From a virus, in the IMG/VR virus record IMGVR_UViG_3300044714_000052, positions 1-64,000 of that record: DNA of 64,000 nucleotides, one strand, 5' to 3'. The notes beneath the pieces were generated by a model. That model searched no databases, was not told the origin of the DNA, and saw only the letters and a list, made by a program, of their open reading frames with translations. Of the stretch, positions 12,068-20,043 are shown piece after piece (positions within the stretch are counted from its first letter, which is position 1; each line of letters starts with the position of its first letter). The translations under genes and the position numbers were made by a program.

Positions 12068-12306
12068 CCCGCCTGCTGGATTGCCAAGACGAGCACCGCA
12101 AGCCGGCCGACCTGCTCGATGGGCGCGTCTTGGTCGATCCATTCGATTCGGGCGTGTCATATCGACTCAATGAGTATGGCGAGCCGTGCGCCCTCTATCG
12201 GCCACCGATCGGAGCTTACCTCGCCGGGGCATTCGTCTGGCTCGCGTTTATCGCGCTCGCCGTCAGCTTCTATAGGGTCGGGCGCTGGTACGGATGGTGG
12301 CCGTGA
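12064..12306 (+). CDS. Single-pass membrane protein (80 aa)
   Basis: ATGA overlap with the previous gene. A hydrophilic N-terminal half (MTRLLDCQDEHRKPADLLDG) precedes a membrane segment (AYLAGAFVWLAFIALAVSFY) and a short RVGRWYGWWP tail. No family recognised. Confidence 0.55.
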   Translation: MTRLLDCQDEHRKPADLLDGRVLVDPFDSGVSYRLNEYGEPCALYRPPIGAYLAGAFVWLAFIALAVSFYRVGRWYGWWP

Positions 12307-12953
12307 TGGCAACTTCACCGCGCGGCTACCATGCAGCCGACGGCGAGCGGGTGCCGTCAGTCACGACTATCCTGAGCCGGTTTAAAGAATCCGGCGGCCT
12401 AATTCATTGGGCTTGGCGGTTAGGCACTGAAGGCAAGGACTATCGGGAGGTCCGCGATCAAGCGGCCGATGCGGGAACATTAGCCCATAAAGCCGTTGAT
12501 GCATGGGTGCGCGGAAACATCCCTTCTTTTGAGCATGCCGACGCCATCGTTTCCGAGCGCGCCCAAAGAGCTTTCGAGGCGTTTTGCAAATGGGCTGAAC
12601 AATCGGCTCTCCGAGTGACGCAGAGCGAGGTCAGGATGATCTCGGAAAATCACCGCTTCGGAGGCACCTGTGACGCGATCGTCATCGGCAATCGCCGGGC
12701 CATCTGCGACTGGAAATCGAGCGCCGCGATTTACCCCGAATATCTCGTCCAAGTCAGGGCCTATGGCCATCTTTGGACAGAGACGCGCGACGGCGAGCCG
12801 ATAGATGGCGGCTATCATTTGATCCGCTTCGACAAGGAATATGGAGATTTCCACCATCATTTCTGGTCCGAGCTAGACGATGCATGGGAGGCTTTCCTAG
12901 CGCTTCGTCGACTCTACGACATCGACAAAATCCTCAAGGCGAGGGCCAAATGA
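12306..12953 (+). CDS. PD-(D/E)XK exonuclease, Cas4/RecB-like (215 aa)
   Basis: TGATG overlap fixes the start. GYHAADGERVPSVTTILSRF is the usual N-terminal block of phage PD-(D/E)XK exonucleases. AGTLAHKAVDAWVRG carries the helix with the conserved His. RFGGTCDAIVIGNRRAICDW continuing KSS gives the D...(D/E)xK active site. YLVQVRAYGHLW is the QxxxY-like motif. It probably resects DNA ends for recombination with the neighbouring Gp3-like protein. Confidence 0.8.
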   Translation: MATSPRGYHAADGERVPSVTTILSRFKESGGLIHWAWRLGTEGKDYREVRDQAADAGTLAHKAVDAWVRGNIPSFEHADAIVSERAQRAFEAFCKWAEQSALRVTQSEVRMISENHRFGGTCDAIVIGNRRAICDWKSSAAIYPEYLVQVRAYGHLWTETRDGEPIDGGYHLIRFDKEYGDFHHHFWSELDDAWEAFLALRRLYDIDKILKARAK

Positions 12954-14497
12954 GCGAGCACGAGATCATTGTTCCCGGCAAGCCAACGCGTGCGACCATG
13001 ATTAAGGGTCTCGTGCCAGCGCTCCCGGAGCGCGGCAAGATCAAGATCGGCTACAAGGGGCGCGTTATAAAGTCCCGCCTCGGCAATAAATTTCAGCCGC
13101 CAGAGAAACTTGACCACTTCCTCATCACAACGACCGAGCGCGACTCCACAGACAATTTCAAAAAAGACGCCGAAATCCATAAGCGGCTTGGCGAGAAGCC
13201 AACCGAAATCCCGGTGCGTCTTCTCTACGATGATCCGACGCTAAATTTCCCGACCCGTTACGCTTGCTTCCGAGGCCGCACCTTGTGGTGCTCTGGCGAC
13301 GGAGAGCGGGCGAGCCGCCTAGCGAACGACGGCACCTATCATGACATTCAATGCCCATGCCCGCGTAAAGACCCAGGATATGCCGGCCCCGATAAGTGCA
13401 AAATGAACGGCGCGCTTTCGGTGATGATCGACGGTGCTGGCGGGCTCGGCGGCGTCTGGAAATTTCGCACCACATCTTACAACAGCATCGTCAATATCTT
13501 GTCGGCAATGGCATTGCTGCGGAGTGTTACCGGCGGAGCGCTTGCCAACATCCCGCTCATCCTGCGAGTTGGCCCTAAACAGGGGACCAAGCCGGATGGC
13601 TCACCAGTGACGATATTCATGGTCTCTCTTGAATATCCCGGCGACGCCGACTCACTACAGCAGCGAGCCTTGGCCCGCTCGCAGTCGATGATGAACATCG
13701 CTAGCATTGAGGCCGAGGCGCGCCGGATGCTTTCCTTGTCGCCACCTTCTATCCCGCTTGCTGGCGATACGGTCAGCGATGTGGTGGAAGAGTTCTACCC
13801 AGAGCAGGTATCCCCGGCAGATTACGATGAGACTACCGGGGAAGTCCATCACACACTGGAAGAGCGAGCGCGCCATTCTGCGGCCGCTGGCAAAGATGCC
13901 CTGGCTGTCTTTTGGAAAGCGTTAACTCAGGACGAGCGCCACGAAATCAAAGGCTTGGTACTGCCGCCTAAACCTGGCGAATATGCCGAGCTAACGCATA
14001 TCGCCATCGCAGCGGATGCGGCGCGGGCATTAGCGGAGGCTAATGCGGCGGACGATGCCGCTGCGGCTGCGGCTGAAGAATTGCCGGACGACCCATTCGG
14101 CTTGCCGCCGATCACAGAACAAGCTCAGCCTGACGCCCAGGCCGAGCCGGCCGAGGAAGGTTCCCCTCCCGCCCCTTCCTCGGCCGGTCCAGATCGACCT
14201 TCAGTCGTGGATATGCTCGGAGCCCGATCGGACAAACTTCATACGGACTCTGAGGTTTCGCTGCCGCCACGGCGTGGGGCGCTCATCGTCGATTTCCGCA
14301 CCGACCTCGTGGGCGAGGCCATGCACGAAGCGACGTGCGACGACCTGATCGCGGCGTTCAAGGTGCTGCCCACGCTGGCCGAGATGCACCGGTTTATCAA
14401 GGCCAACTCGCAGACAATCCAGGCGCTGTCGGACGAGGCGGACGAGCGCTGGCGCGAGGCGTCGGCGGAGAGGATGCGGGAGAAGGCCGATGGCTGA
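12950..14497 (+). CDS. Gp3-like / recombination-directionality-factor-like protein (515 aa)
   Basis: ATGA overlap with the exonuclease. The N-terminal half has the pattern of this phage family: MIKGLVPALPERGKIKIGYK, LDHFLITTTERD, then IPVRLLYDDP. A Cys cluster follows (DIQCPCPRKDPGYAGPDKCK), then GGVWKFRTTSYNSIVNILSA and NIPLILRVGP. Relatives are annotated as phiC31 Gp3-like, recombination directionality factor or metal-binding protein. The C-terminal third is an acidic, Ala/Pro-rich linker and a helical end. With the exonuclease it may form a recombination module. Confidence 0.65.
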   Translation: MSEHEIIVPGKPTRATMIKGLVPALPERGKIKIGYKGRVIKSRLGNKFQPPEKLDHFLITTTERDSTDNFKKDAEIHKRLGEKPTEIPVRLLYDDPTLNFPTRYACFRGRTLWCSGDGERASRLANDGTYHDIQCPCPRKDPGYAGPDKCKMNGALSVMIDGAGGLGGVWKFRTTSYNSIVNILSAMALLRSVTGGALANIPLILRVGPKQGTKPDGSPVTIFMVSLEYPGDADSLQQRALARSQSMMNIASIEAEARRMLSLSPPSIPLAGDTVSDVVEEFYPEQVSPADYDETTGEVHHTLEERARHSAAAGKDALAVFWKALTQDERHEIKGLVLPPKPGEYAELTHIAIAADAARALAEANAADDAAAAAAEELPDDPFGLPPITEQAQPDAQAEPAEEGSPPAPSSAGPDRPSVVDMLGARSDKLHTDSEVSLPPRRGALIVDFRTDLVGEAMHEATCDDLIAAFKVLPTLAEMHRFIKANSQTIQALSDEADERWREASAERMREKADG

Positions 14498-14948
14498 CGC
14501 GAACCCGGAGCCGGGCTGGTACCTCATTACGCACACAAGCCGGCTGCCGGAATGCTGGTTTCGTCGGCGTGACGGGCGCTGGTCACCGCATCGCTATCAT
14601 GCGTTCCCGACAGATGAACTCCCCGAAGGTTGGGCCCTCGGCTCGCGCATCGACGACCTGCTGCGCGATGCAACGCGGTATCGGTGGCAACCAATAGGGA
14701 CTGCACCCAAAGACGGGTCGCGTGTTCGTTTGTTCATCCCTTACCTCGCAGAGGCATGGGAATGTGAGGACACCGGAGTCTGGAAACAGGACGAGGGGGA
14801 GTGTGGCTGTTGGCGATTTGAAGGTGACGACGGGCCAGATGACATGCAGCCTACGCACTGGATGCCTCTCTCGGAACCGCCGAGTCTTGCTGAAATCGAT
14901 GCCGAAATTGCGCGTGACGCCGAGGTCGCGCGGGAGAAGCGGCCGTGA
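14490..14948 (+). CDS. DUF551-like two-domain protein (152 aa)
   Basis: Eight-base overlap with the upstream gene. The N-terminal half (PEPGWYLITHTSRLPECWFR) resembles small phage proteins with W-Y motifs. The C-terminal half is DUF551-like (RWQPIGTAPKDGSRVRLFIP, then PTHWMPLSEPP). The function of DUF551 is unknown. Confidence 0.7.
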   Translation: MADANPEPGWYLITHTSRLPECWFRRRDGRWSPHRYHAFPTDELPEGWALGSRIDDLLRDATRYRWQPIGTAPKDGSRVRLFIPYLAEAWECEDTGVWKQDEGECGCWRFEGDDGPDDMQPTHWMPLSEPPSLAEIDAEIARDAEVAREKRP

Positions 14949-15217
14949 GGTGCGTGGTGTGTCAAGGCAGTGGCAAGCAAACAGTTGTCATCGCGGAACG
15001 TGAGAATGGCGAGCCGTACATCATCGGGCGACTTCCCTGCAAGCACTGCAACGGCAGCGGCCACTCCTATTGCTGTGATGATGCTGGCGCCGGAATAGCT
15101 GAAGGCGGCGTCTCCAGCCCGGAGCCCAAGTTTAGCCGCTGTTTTGAATGTGGGCTTGAGCCATACGAATGTCGGTGCCCAACGCCCGGAAGGGCGCAGC
15201 CGGAGGATGCGCCATGA
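14945..15217 (+). CDS. DnaJ-type zinc-finger small protein (90 aa)
   Basis: GTG start overlapping the upstream TGA. Two CxxCxGxG motifs (CVVCQGSGK at residue 3, CKHCNGSGH near 32) and later CFECG/ECRC pairs are typical of stand-alone DnaJ-like zinc fingers. C-terminal tail PEDAP recurs in neighbours. May bind nucleic acid or protein. Confidence 0.7.
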   Translation: MRCVVCQGSGKQTVVIAERENGEPYIIGRLPCKHCNGSGHSYCCDDAGAGIAEGGVSSPEPKFSRCFECGLEPYECRCPTPGRAQPEDAP

Positions 15218-15678
15218 CTCGCGAAGAAGCGCGGGCCATTGCCTGCATTGCCCTTGAGCGAGCGCTAAGAACGACGCGTGGCGGGTCGCAGGCAGAGGAA
15301 GACTGTATCGCGGATGCGATCCTGGCCGCGGTCGCTGGCGAGACGGAGCGGTGCGCTGAAATTGTCCTTGGGATGCGCAACCAGCGGCACGCCTATCGGC
15401 GAATTGTTGGCGATCCCAAGGCGAGATTGCCGAAATATCATCATTGGGCACTCCCGTTCATCGATGATGTAACCTTGGATGAATTGCGCCGTGCGCAGCC
15501 TCTCGATCAGTGGCACGAAGCCGAAGGCGATGTGCTGTGGTGGGAGTTTCCAGTCAGCGAGCCGCCATATGTAGGCTCGCCGCTCGACACGGGATGGCCA
15601 GGCTATCACACCCATTGGACGCGGATCGCGTTGCCAGATGGTCCCGATCGCCAGCCGGAGCCGGAGAAGGCGCCATGA
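15214..15678 (+). CDS. Two-part hypothetical protein (154 aa)
   Basis: ATGA overlap. N-terminal helical region (MTREEARAIACIALERALRT; AILAAVAGETERCAEI) resembles many short phage proteins. The C-terminal part (WHEAEGDVLWWEFPVSEPPY, GYHTHWTRI) is a DUF551-like module. It may be a fusion of two cassettes. Ends PEKAP. Confidence 0.6.
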   Translation: MTREEARAIACIALERALRTTRGGSQAEEDCIADAILAAVAGETERCAEIVLGMRNQRHAYRRIVGDPKARLPKYHHWALPFIDDVTLDELRRAQPLDQWHEAEGDVLWWEFPVSEPPYVGSPLDTGWPGYHTHWTRIALPDGPDRQPEPEKAP

Positions 15679-15896
15679 CGCGCCCTCAAGGTCAAAGGCG
15701 GTGCGAGCAAATGGTGCACGGGGGGCGCTATCACACTGACTTTCGGTGCACGAACAGGGCTCTTTATCAAATCGACGGCATGAGCCTTTGCGGCATTCAC
15801 CTGAAGCGCATCATGAAACTGAAGGCCGATGATGATGCCGCCGCAAAACAATTGGAAGCCGCTGGGATTGAGCGATTGCCGGAGGACGCGCCATGA
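15675..15896 (+). CDS. Small putative zinc-binding protein (73 aa)
   Basis: ATGA overlap. Cys at RRCEQM, FRCTNRA and SLCGIHLKR are spaced for a C...C...CxxH site. Helical acidic C-terminus ending PEDAP. Confidence 0.55.
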   Translation: MTRPQGQRRCEQMVHGGRYHTDFRCTNRALYQIDGMSLCGIHLKRIMKLKADDDAAAKQLEAAGIERLPEDAP

Positions 15897-16093
15897 AAGG
15901 CGCCGTGCCGATCGCCGACTTGGAACTCTACGATGCGGCGCACGCGGTCATCGACAAAATCCGCATGCACGTCGATCACGCTGAGTACGAGGGCGGCATG
16001 AACGCTGTCGAGGACTTCCGCGAGATCGCGACGCATCTCCGGTGGAAACACGCCGACAAGGTGCCAGACCCGTTAGAAGAGGATGCGCCATGA
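15893..16093 (+). CDS. Hypothetical protein (66 aa)
   Basis: ATGA overlap. MKGAVPIADLELYDAAHAVI then a His-containing helical stretch; ends LEEDAP. No family recognised. Confidence 0.5.
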   Translation: MKGAVPIADLELYDAAHAVIDKIRMHVDHAEYEGGMNAVEDFREIATHLRWKHADKVPDPLEEDAP

Positions 16094-16371
16094 CGCGCGC
16101 GGATATCAGGCGACTGATCCGAGATGCGCGGCGGCGGGGATTAGATCGCTGGCTCAATTATTCGGGGGACGACCCTGAGATGATGCTATCGCAAAGCCGA
16201 TGCGAATTCGACGAACTTACCACCGCGATACAGGCAGCGGTCGCTGAGCGCGACAAGGCCTGGCGGGAATGGCTTGATCGCCACATCACGTACTGGGATG
16301 CGATCCCGACCTACGATGTAGACCCGGCGCCCGATCGCGAATCAGGGCCACCGGAGAAGGCTGATGGCTGA
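16090..16371 (+). CDS. Hypothetical protein (93 aa)
   Basis: ATGA overlap. Basic N-terminal helix (MTRADIRRLIRDARRRGLDR), acidic centre, aromatic region (WREWLDRHITYWDAIPTYDV). A similar W-x-x-W...D pattern occurs in the 75-aa protein at 19816. Ends PEKADG. Confidence 0.55.
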   Translation: MTRADIRRLIRDARRRGLDRWLNYSGDDPEMMLSQSRCEFDELTTAIQAAVAERDKAWREWLDRHITYWDAIPTYDVDPAPDRESGPPEKADG

Positions 16372-16522
16372 GTTGACCGAGTCGGAATGGCTGCACGTCT
16401 GGCTCTTCCGCGAGCTGCTGAAGCACAACGAACGCGACGAGAAGTTGCAGGGCAATGCGTGGGAGTTGGGCCGCTGGCTACGGGCGGAAGGGAAGGCCGA
16501 GCCGGAGCATGCGAATGGGTGA
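16364..16522 (+). CDS. Small helical protein (52 aa)
   Basis: ATG behind GGAGAAGG. Product MAELTESEWLHVWLFRELLK is one amphipathic helix with a basic second half. It overlaps both neighbours by 8 bp. Confidence 0.5.
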   Translation: MAELTESEWLHVWLFRELLKHNERDEKLQGNAWELGRWLRAEGKAEPEHANG

Positions 16523-16766
16523 CCCGCTCATCCTTGCTGGCAAAGACAACTTCGGTAAGCCGCGGCAAGCGTTTGCCGACAAAATTGCTGCACTCGACGA
16601 TGCCGGCTTCACCAGTGAGGCCGCAGATTGCATCTGGCTCTCAGCCTACGCCAACAACAATCCGCGCTCCGACTACCACTGGCAGGCGGACGCCTGTTAT
16701 GCGGAAAGCCAGCGACGCGGCAAGCCAGAACTCTACAAGATCGCTTTCAAGAAGGCGACGGCGTGA
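16515..16766 (+). CDS. Hypothetical protein (83 aa)
   Basis: Starts MGDPLILAGKDNFGKPRQAF; a start two codons upstream is possible. Helical, with YANNNPRSDYHWQADACYAE. A tiny GTG frame ending PEKADG separates it from the excisionase gene. No family recognised. Confidence 0.5.
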   Translation: MGDPLILAGKDNFGKPRQAFADKIAALDDAGFTSEAADCIWLSAYANNNPRSDYHWQADACYAESQRRGKPELYKIAFKKATA

Positions 16767-16790
16767 CTAGACGCTGGCCGGAGAAGGCGG

Positions 16791-17078
16791 ATGGGTGAGC
16801 GGCCCTACACCCCGAAGACGGCGGCCGAACATCTCGCTTGCAGCGCGTCGCATATTAGAAAACTCTGCCGCGGGGGAAAATTGCGGCACTTCCGCCTTGG
16901 CGGCGACGAGCGCGGACCGATCCGCATTACCCCCGACGCGTTGGGGGAATTCGTGCGATGCGCCTCGTCTGGTTCCGCGGCAGATGGCATGCCTATGAGC
17001 GAACCCCTGCCGGAGCCCGGCGATACAGCCTTGGCACCAAGAATCGTCAGGTTGCGGAACGTGCTCTCCAAGACCTAG
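16791..17078 (+). CDS. Excisionase-like winged HTH protein (95 aa)
   Basis: YTPKTAAEHLACSASHIRKL and CRGGKLRHFRLGGDERGPIR with ITPDALGEFV form an HTH_17/MerR-like excisionase fold (residues 5-55). The Ser/Glu-rich tail (SSGSAADGMPMSEPLPEPGD) is like that of rhizobial phage excisionases. It overlaps the integrase gene by 121 bp in another frame. Such proteins bend attachment-site DNA and favour excision. Confidence 0.75.
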   Translation: MGERPYTPKTAAEHLACSASHIRKLCRGGKLRHFRLGGDERGPIRITPDALGEFVRCASSGSAADGMPMSEPLPEPGDTALAPRIVRLRNVLSKT

Positions 17079-17914
17079 AAGCAAGCCGGAGGCGCAAGGC
17101 AACCACCGTGACCGAGATGTACGAGGATTATCACGCCGACCGCGGGCACGCTCTTGCCAGCCGGGAGACGCTGGGTTTCGCGTGGAAGCGGTTGAAGCCG
17201 ATCTTCGGGCATCTGAGGCCGGATCAGGTCACCCGCGCTCTCACGCGCGCCTATGCGCTCAAGGAGACGCGTCGCGGTGTCGGGCCATCTTCGATACGCC
17301 GTGACCTCGGCGTGCTGGGTGCGATCGTGCGCTACAACGACAAGCAGTCGCCGGCGGTGATCGAACTGCCGCCCGCACCACCTCCGAAGACGCATCACCT
17401 GACCCGCGAGGAATACAGGTCGCTCAGGGATGCGGCTCAGAAGATTCCTCACCTCTATGTGTTCGTGGTGCTCGCCTACACGACAGCCGGCCGGGCCGGC
17501 GCGATCTTGGAATTGACCTGGGATCGTGTAGATTTCGAGCGCCGCCTGATAGCGCTTGGAAGTGGCGAGCGCCGAGTGAAAGGCCGCGCCACGGTTCCGA
17601 TGACAGGAGGATGTCATGTAGCCCTGACCGAAGCCCGCCGAAGCTCCCTCTCGGATTATGTGGTGGAGTATGCCGGGCGGCGGGTGCGCTCTGTGAAACG
17701 AGCGTTCAAGGCGGCTGTGGAGCGGGCCGGGTTGGACCCAAGCACAAGCCCGCATGTCTTACGCCATAGCGCCGCCGTCCACATGGCCGAGAGCGGCGTC
17801 CCTATGGCGGAGATCGCACAATACCTGGGTCACAGCAGCGAGAGCGTGACCTACCGGGTGTATGCTCGGTTCAGCCCCGATCATCTCAGGAAAGCCGCGG
17901 GAGCATTAGAATGA
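16958..17914 (+). CDS. int: Tyrosine recombinase, phage integrase (318 aa)
   Basis: N-terminal arm-binding region (RGRWHAYERTPAGARRYSLG), SAM-like core-binding helices (residues 50-130), catalytic domain from about 148. Active-site residues visible: Arg179 in TAGRAG, His266 and Arg269 in HVLRH, His292 in GHSS, nucleophile Tyr302 in RVYARF; Lys208 may be the beta-hairpin Lys. Length is typical. It starts inside the excisionase gene. The tRNA-Val gene 750 bp downstream might mark the attachment region, but no att core repeat was found. Confidence 0.92.
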   Translation: MRLVWFRGRWHAYERTPAGARRYSLGTKNRQVAERALQDLEASRRRKATTVTEMYEDYHADRGHALASRETLGFAWKRLKPIFGHLRPDQVTRALTRAYALKETRRGVGPSSIRRDLGVLGAIVRYNDKQSPAVIELPPAPPPKTHHLTREEYRSLRDAAQKIPHLYVFVVLAYTTAGRAGAILELTWDRVDFERRLIALGSGERRVKGRATVPMTGGCHVALTEARRSSLSDYVVEYAGRRVRSVKRAFKAAVERAGLDPSTSPHVLRHSAAVHMAESGVPMAEIAQYLGHSSESVTYRVYARFSPDHLRKAAGALE

Positions 17915-18171
17915 GTAGCTGGCCGAAATTCATTTCTCACAAGGTCGTTCAGGCCGCCCCGATCGTTTCGATTGGTGAGTCCACGAGCCCTGACACCTTA
18001 CGCGTGATCATGGTAGAGCCGCTTGGAGATGGCGTTTGGGAGCCATTCGCACCGACAGAGCCGGGGATGGGCGCCCGCGCGAGGGTTGGCGATTATGCCG
18101 TGGTCTATGACGACGGCTTCAAATCAATCAGCCCGAAGAAGGCATTTGAGGAGGGATACCTTCGCCAATGA
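17911..18171 (+). CDS. Phage hypothetical protein (86 aa)
   Basis: ATGA overlap with int. KFISHKVVQAAPIVSIGEST begins a small beta-rich fold common in phage early regions; YAVVYDDGFKSISPKKAFEE follows. Function unknown. Confidence 0.6.
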   Translation: MSSWPKFISHKVVQAAPIVSIGESTSPDTLRVIMVEPLGDGVWEPFAPTEPGMGARARVGDYAVVYDDGFKSISPKKAFEEGYLRQ

Positions 18172-18416
18172 TCAAGGCAACGATGACCGACGAGAACGGC
18201 CGCACGGTTCTGATGGTCGGCCTATCATTCGGCAACCTCGCAAAGTTCAAGGCGATGCCGATGGACACATTCATCAAGATCGACGGTAAGGCAATGGGCC
18301 TCCCGATCGACGTGCTGCTGTTCTCGGGTGAGACGGAAGGCGAGATGGGCAGGTTCTTCGCCGGCAGGATTGGCCCTGAGACGAGGGTTCATATAGACCC
18401 AAAGCTTGCCACGTAA
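18168..18416 (+). CDS. Phage hypothetical protein (82 aa)
   Basis: ATGA overlap. MIKATMTDENGRTVLMVGLS, then FAGRIGPETRVHIDPKLAT; beta-rich, likely a partner of the upstream gene. Function unknown. Confidence 0.6.
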   Translation: MIKATMTDENGRTVLMVGLSFGNLAKFKAMPMDTFIKIDGKAMGLPIDVLLFSGETEGEMGRFFAGRIGPETRVHIDPKLAT

Positions 18417-18481
18417 GCAGCCGCGCCCAAGGATGTTCCCTCTTGTGCATCCGATCACACGCCCAACAACGCATCGGGAAC

Positions 18482-18592
18482 ATGACGCCGGTTCCTGCCG
18501 CGGATTTGCTGGAGGATGCAAGGGAATGCGCTTGGGACCGAGCCGAGAAGGCCCTTCACACTGGCGCGCTCGGTTGTTCTGTGTTAAGGTGA
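18482..18592 (+). CDS. Small protein (36 aa)
   Basis: ATG frame: MTPVPAADLLEDARECAWDR then AEKALHTGALGCSVLR. A clean amphipathic helix. It sits alone between the coupled genes and the tRNA. Confidence 0.4.
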   Translation: MTPVPAADLLEDARECAWDRAEKALHTGALGCSVLR

Positions 18593-18669
18593 CGGTCATT
18601 GATTCCATAGGGGATTTTTGGCTGTGAATGCAGAAGATGGGATGTGCTCTACCTTATCAGATGATCACG

Positions 18670-18744
18670 GGGAGGTTAGCTCAGAGGTAGAGCGGTCCGT
18701 TCACATCGGACAGGGCGTTGGTTCGACCCCAACACCTCCCACCA
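18670..18744 (+). tRNA. tRNA-Val(CAC) with encoded CCA
   Basis: Full cloverleaf: acceptor GGGAGGT/ACCTCCC, D-arm GCTC/GAGC, anticodon stem GTCCG/CGGAC with loop TTCACAT (anticodon CAC, decodes GUG), T-arm GTTGG-TTCGACC-CCAAC, discriminator A, then CCA. All stems pair perfectly, so it should be functional. Confidence 0.96.
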
Positions 18745-18746
18745 CC

Positions 18747-19178
18747 TTGGCGCAGTTCTGGAGCCGCGTTTGCGTAGGGACAGCGCGGGCTTGCTGGCCG
18801 TGGCACGGCAATCGAACCACGAGTGGATACGGAAGGTTTCAGCTACCAGGCGGGGCGATTGTTGCGGCGCATCGGTTCGCATGGGAAATCGTAAAGGGTC
18901 CGATCCCAAGCGGGGCAATGATAATTCATTCCTGCGACAACCCGCCTTGTTGTAACCCGGCACATCTCCGGCCCGGCTCCGCGCAGGACAATGCAACCGA
19001 TCGCGAGGCCCACGGTCGCGGCGTCAAATCCTTTGGCGCGCGCAATGGCAACGGCAAGCTGACCGACGAACAGGTAGCCAGCATTCGCGCTGATACTCGA
19101 CGTGGCGCAACTATCGCCCGCGAATATGGCGTCTCGCAAGCGCTGATATCGATGATCCGCAAAGGTGACCGGCGATGA
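18747..19178 (+). CDS. HNH endonuclease next to tRNA-Val (about 143 aa)
   Basis: TTG start three bases after the tRNA CCA; no ATG lies between. Motifs: CWPWHGNRTTSGYGRFQL, AAHRFAWEIVKGPIPSG, HSCDNPPCCNPAHL (the H-N-H site), then NGNGKLTDEQVASIRADTRR and an HTH-like REYGVSQALISMIRKG. This is the usual layout of freestanding phage HNH homing nucleases with a C-terminal DNA-binding helix. The same frame stays open through the tRNA to 18618. Confidence 0.8.
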   Translation: MAQFWSRVCVGTARACWPWHGNRTTSGYGRFQLPGGAIVAAHRFAWEIVKGPIPSGAMIIHSCDNPPCCNPAHLRPGSAQDNATDREAHGRGVKSFGARNGNGKLTDEQVASIRADTRRGATIAREYGVSQALISMIRKGDRR

Positions 19179-19276
19179 CTGGTTCGATCACAGCATCGCC
19201 CACACCCATCATCGCGGGCAGAGTCTCGGTACCGCAGCCGACGGGCGGCACACGACTCCCGCTTGGCTCTGACTAA
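19175..19276 (+). CDS. Possible 33-aa peptide
   Basis: ATGA overlap with the HNH gene; MTGSITASPTPIIAGRVSVP then Thr/Pro-rich. Low complexity and weak support. The remaining bases to 19340 hold no clear gene. Confidence 0.25.
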   Translation: MTGSITASPTPIIAGRVSVPQPTGGTRLPLGSD

Positions 19277-19340
19277 AATGTCCCCGGCGACCCCGCGATG
19301 ACCCCGTATCAATGGGTTATGTCCTGAGAGGAAATCCACG

Positions 19341-19577
19341 ATGGAGCACGAGAAGCTGTACCGGCACATAGCCTTTAACCCGACAATGCGGTCGCTAGAG
19401 CAGGTAATCACAAATTTCGGCGCCACCGACACGCCGTGGCGGCTCGTGCATGTGGTGCCTTACACGGCATACGAGGCGATTGCGGTGTTCGAGCGATTAT
19501 CAGCCGCCATGGTGGAGCGAGAGCCGTGTGGGTCGGGTGAGGCGACGATGGCACCGAGCGTCACAGCCTCCGCATAA
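19341..19577 (+). CDS. Hypothetical protein (78 aa)
   Basis: GAGAGGA precedes ATG. MEHEKLYRHIAFNPTMRSLE, then YTAYEAIAVFERLSAAMV. No family recognised. Confidence 0.5.
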   Translation: MEHEKLYRHIAFNPTMRSLEQVITNFGATDTPWRLVHVVPYTAYEAIAVFERLSAAMVEREPCGSGEATMAPSVTASA

Positions 19578-19606
19578 GCCGGGCGCGATTTGAGAGGAGA
19601 GAGGAA

Positions 19607-19819
19607 ATGAGCGAGAACCCCCCTGTTAGCTTCTGGAGACGCATTAGAGCGCTGCCGCCGCTAACCGAGGAAGTACTAAACCGCGCAGCTCTAAGGGCGA
19701 AGCTTGATGAGATTTATGAGCGGCGACACGTAAGTATGCGTGATCGCTATTCGGTCGTGGTTAGCTGGCTGTCCGACGAACGCCTGGCCGAGCTTGTGAA
19801 GGCTGAGGAGGGGGAATGA
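19607..19819 (+). CDS. Hypothetical charged protein (70 aa)
   Basis: GAGAGGA before ATG. Helical, highly charged (LRAKLDEIYERRHVSMRDRY). First gene of a second coupled cluster. Confidence 0.5.
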   Translation: MSENPPVSFWRRIRALPPLTEEVLNRAALRAKLDEIYERRHVSMRDRYSVVVSWLSDERLAELVKAEEGE

Positions 19820-20043
19820 GCGAGCCGACAGAAGCCGACAGGCAGGCTGGTTTGCACTTAGTGGGAAATTGCGGTGATCTGCGGCTTCTTGCTGCGGGGA
19901 TAGCACATACCATCGCCACTGCCCGTGCTGAGGGTTGGCAGGCCGCGCATCACGCGTGGCAAGACTGGCTTGAAGCGAACATCCCCGATTGGGATGCGAT
20001 GGCGGGGATTGATCTAACGACGCTGCCCAAGGAGCCGAAATGA
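19816..20043 (+). CDS. Hypothetical protein (75 aa)
   Basis: ATGA overlap. C-terminal HHAWQDWLEANIPDWDAMAG resembles the Trp-rich end of the 93-aa protein at 16090. Function unknown. Confidence 0.5.
   Translation: MSEPTEADRQAGLHLVGNCGDLRLLAAGIAHTIATARAEGWQAAHHAWQDWLEANIPDWDAMAGIDLTTLPKEPK

Noticed and set aside
18618-18744. N-terminal extension of the HNH protein through the tRNA
   Set aside because: The tRNA is perfect and the residues encoded by it do not resemble HNH N-termini. The start was placed after the tRNA.
18670-18744. tRNA-Val 3' end as the phage attachment site
   Set aside because: Possible, since int is nearby, but no partial tRNA copy or direct repeat of the 3' end was found in the window.
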